In this document: positions 51,219-53,134 of the stretch, one piece after another | How the letters are laid out: the number at the start of each line of letters is the position of its first letter | Position numbering within the stretch: position 1 is the first letter of the stretch | Source: Gammaproteobacteria bacterium | Lineage (GTDB): Bacteria; Pseudomonadota; Gammaproteobacteria; Pseudomonadales; Azotimanducaceae | Assembly (NCBI GenBank): GCA_026709225.1 | Contig: JAPOTJ010000064.1 | Span: forward strand, 1 to 53,134 | Direction: 5' to 3' | DNA length: 53,134 nucleotides | Position numbers and translations under genes: made by a program | Notes under the pieces: generated by a model | Database searches by the model: none | What the model was told of the DNA's origin: nothing | The model's input: only the letters and a program-made list of their open reading frames with translations

Positions 51219-53083
51219 TCGTCACGCTCGCCGGGCATGTGGACCACGGCAAGACCGCGCTTGTGCATGCGCTGACCGGCATCGATACCGACAGGCTCGA
51301 GGTTGAGAAAAAACGCGGACTGACGATTGAACTCGGTTTCGCCTACGCCGATTTCGGCGGGGAGCGCATCGGATTCGTGGATGTCCCCGGCCATCACAGG
51401 TTCATCCGCACAATGATTGCGGGCATCAGCAGCGAACAGTTCGCCATGCTCGTCATTGCGGCAGACAAAGGCGTGAAGCCGCAGACCGTCGAGCACCTCG
51501 ATATTCTCGAAACCATTGGCATCACGCGCGGCATGGTGGTTTTTTCACGCGCTGACCGTGCATCCATGGAACAGCGCGACAAGACGCACGCAGCAGCGCA
51601 CGCCCTGCTCGCGGAGTCGTTCTTGCAGGATGCAAAGGCCGTTTGGTGCTCGGCGCACTCGGGCGAGGGCATCGAACTTGTCAAACAGGCGCTCGCAAGC
51701 GCGGCGCGCGGCACGCGGCGCGAATCGAGCGAGACGCACTTTCGCTTGTGTGTTGATCGCGCCTTTCATTTGAGCGGCGCCGGACTCGTTGTCACGGGCG
51801 CAGTGCATTCAGGCAAGGCGAGCGTCGGCGAAGCGCTCGCGACAAGCCGCGGGACGCGCCCGGTACGTATTCGAAGCATGCGCGTTCTCGATCAAGACGC
51901 CACATCAACCCACCAAGGAGACCGAGCCGCTGTCAACATCACTGGCATTGATCTCAACGAAGTCAAGCGCGGCGATTGGCTGTTGCCCGCCCACACCTGC
52001 ACCCCGACCAAGCGCGTGAGTCTTGCGTTCCGGGCGCTGCGGCGACTACCAAACGCGCTGTCTCGTTGGACGAGCGTACACCTGCATCATGGCGCCGCGC
52101 GTTTCACCGGACGGCTGCGCCTCGCCAGTGCTTCCCTGCTTCAAGCCGGCGAAACACACCTTGTCGATTGCTTACTTGATGAGCCAATCGTTGCCAAATG
52201 GGGGGATCCTGTGCTGATCCGGGACGCCGCTTCGGAATCCACACTCGGCGGCGGACCGGTGATCGACACCTGCATTGCTGAGCGAAGCGGCCGGCAGTGG
52301 ACGCGCGGGCGCGGCGAATTGCTTGCCGCCTTGGCGCTTGCGGGTCCGATAGATTCGCTGCGCGCGGTGCTTGCGCACAGACCCGTCCTCACGCTCGCAG
52401 CGTTCGCGGCGATGAGGAACTTGCCGGAGGCAAGGCTTCAAGACAAACTGATTGCATCCGATACGCATTGCTGGGAGGCGGACGGCAAGCGGCACGTCAC
52501 GTTGAAACGCACGCTTGGGCAAGTTCGCAAGGAGATCTTGCAGCGGATCGATGCCTGGCATAAGGCACACCCGGACGAGCCGGGGCTTCGTATCGAAACG
52601 CTGCGCAAGACAAGCAATCTTCACGCCGAGCTCATGCGCCACACGATCACGCAACTCATCGCTGACAAGGAAATTCTTGTGCAATCAGGTGCGCTGCAAC
52701 GCCCGAACTTTCAATCGAGGCGCACGCCGGAAGAAACCATCCTCGCACGCGCGCTCGCCGAGCAGGACAACCGCGCCCCAACGCTCGGCGACCTAGGCGA
52801 CATGCTGGCAATGACACCGCACGCCCTGCGCCGGGCGGCCAAGGGTCTCGAAGCGACGGGCGAGCTGGTATTCGTCAATGAGCGCCGGCTCGTGCGCCAG
52901 GAGGTGATGCGGGAAGCAATTGATCTCGCGCGGCAGCTTGAATCGCCGCAAGGCTTTGTCGTGCGCGAGTTTCGCGACGTGAGCGGCCTCGGACGCAACG
53001 CCTGCATCGACATTCTCGAGTATCTTGATCGTAGCGGGATGACGCGCCGAGTCGGCGACCGCAGGTTTCTCAACCGCCGCTAG
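51215..53083 (+). CDS. selB: Selenocysteine-specific elongation factor SelB
   Basis: 622 residues. EF-Tu-like GTPase: G1 GHVDHGKT (7-14), G2 region KKRGLTIELGFAY, G3 DVPGHHRF (56-63). G4, usually TKAD or NKxD, is SRAD (111-114) with Lys replaced by Arg. The beta-barrel domains follow, then C-terminal winged helices (YLDRSGMTRRVGDRRFLNR) that bind the SECIS hairpin. It brings Sec-tRNA(Sec) to UGA codons. Its TAG stop is inside the CTAG at the edge of the right terminal repeat, so the coding region is complete. Confidence 0.95.
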   Translation: MIVTLAGHVDHGKTALVHALTGIDTDRLEVEKKRGLTIELGFAYADFGGERIGFVDVPGHHRFIRTMIAGISSEQFAMLVIAADKGVKPQTVEHLDILETIGITRGMVVFSRADRASMEQRDKTHAAAHALLAESFLQDAKAVWCSAHSGEGIELVKQALASAARGTRRESSETHFRLCVDRAFHLSGAGLVVTGAVHSGKASVGEALATSRGTRPVRIRSMRVLDQDATSTHQGDRAAVNITGIDLNEVKRGDWLLPAHTCTPTKRVSLAFRALRRLPNALSRWTSVHLHHGAARFTGRLRLASASLLQAGETHLVDCLLDEPIVAKWGDPVLIRDAASESTLGGGPVIDTCIAERSGRQWTRGRGELLAALALAGPIDSLRAVLAHRPVLTLAAFAAMRNLPEARLQDKLIASDTHCWEADGKRHVTLKRTLGQVRKEILQRIDAWHKAHPDEPGLRIETLRKTSNLHAELMRHTITQLIADKEILVQSGALQRPNFQSRRTPEETILARALAEQDNRAPTLGDLGDMLAMTPHALRRAAKGLEATGELVFVNERRLVRQEVMREAIDLARQLESPQGFVVREFRDVSGLGRNACIDILEYLDRSGMTRRVGDRRFLNRR

Positions 53084-53134
53084 TGTCCTGTCCCATAAAT
53101 AAGTGTGGATTCAGCGCGCAGGAGAAGGGCTGTG
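53080..53134. repeat. Right copy of terminal inverted repeat (probable IS end)
   Basis: The last 55 bases are the reverse complement of bases 1-55 with one mismatch. It starts CTAGTGTCCTGTCCC directly at the selB stop. This is interpreted as the edge of an insertion sequence at the contig border. Confidence 0.75.

Noticed and set aside
1-53134. Composite transposon or plasmid bounded by the terminal repeats
   Set aside because: The content is mainly housekeeping (rnr, murJ, ribF, fumC, tRNAs) with no transposase, replication or transfer genes, so contig borders at IS copies are simpler.

Overview
The window is about 53 kb of GC-rich DNA from a Gammaproteobacterium. The evidence is the rnr-rlmB-dtd set, murJ-ribF-lspA beside type IV minor pilin genes, yggX, class II fumarase, KorAB and bacterial tRNAs. 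Both ends carry the same 55-bp sequence in inverted orientation (54/55 identical), so the piece is probably a contig bounded by two copies of one insertion sequence. Species cannot be assigned; a lineage near Xanthomonadales, Steroidobacterales or Chromatiales is a guess.

Layout. 1-3.0 kb: broken FAD oxidoreductase, secreted protein, Tat-type FAD oxidoreductase. 3.0-6.4 kb: rnr-rlmB-dtd operon and divergent yggX. 6.5-9.9 kb: tRNA-Phe, then a GT-C glycosyltransferase, two envelope proteins and a GT2 glycosyltransferase. 10.0-19.0 kb: decayed phosphotransferase, DUF547 protein, then ECF sigma / FecR / STN-TonB receptor / acyl-CoA ligase / MFS. 19.3-21.9 kb, opposite strand: enoyl-CoA hydratase, NUDIX, zinc alcohol dehydrogenase. 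22.0-22.8 kb: remnants including a truncated zeta-toxin-like P-loop gene. 22.9-27.9 kb, minus strand: selD fusion, modABC, selC. 28.3-31.9 kb: O-methyltransferase and korAB. 31.9-37.7 kb: fimT, pilX-pilW-pilV, an LspA-pilin fusion, ribF, murJ. 37.7-42.3 kb: Rieske remnant, MBL hydrolase, pseudokinase-TPR protein, MORN protein. 42.3-47.2 kb: TauE/SafE exporter, fumC, D-2-hydroxyacid dehydrogenase, MFS, two tRNA-Leu. 47.2-49.8 kb: NCS2 permease fused to an ATPase-like domain, and a beta-hydroxyacid dehydrogenase. 49.8-53.1 kb: selA-selB, ending exactly at the terminal repeat.

Systems. The whole bacterial selenocysteine machinery (selA, selB, selC, selD) is present in two blocks. selD and selC flank a molybdate ABC transporter on one strand, which suggests supply of Se and Mo to an unseen enzyme such as formate dehydrogenase; no selenoprotein gene was recognised here. 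The sigma/FecR/TonB-receptor block followed by an acyl-CoA ligase and exporter/importer, facing a beta-oxidation-type gene set, looks like a regulated uptake and CoA-activation locus for an unknown carboxylic acid.

Most unusual features: an uninterrupted reading frame joining signal peptidase II (LspA) to a type IV pilin; an NCS2 permease with a C-terminal HATPase-like domain whose last codons run antisense into a tRNA; a pseudokinase-TPR / MORN gene pair; two almost identical 255-bp MITE-like elements; short palindromic scars; and several truncated genes that show active mobile-element remodelling.
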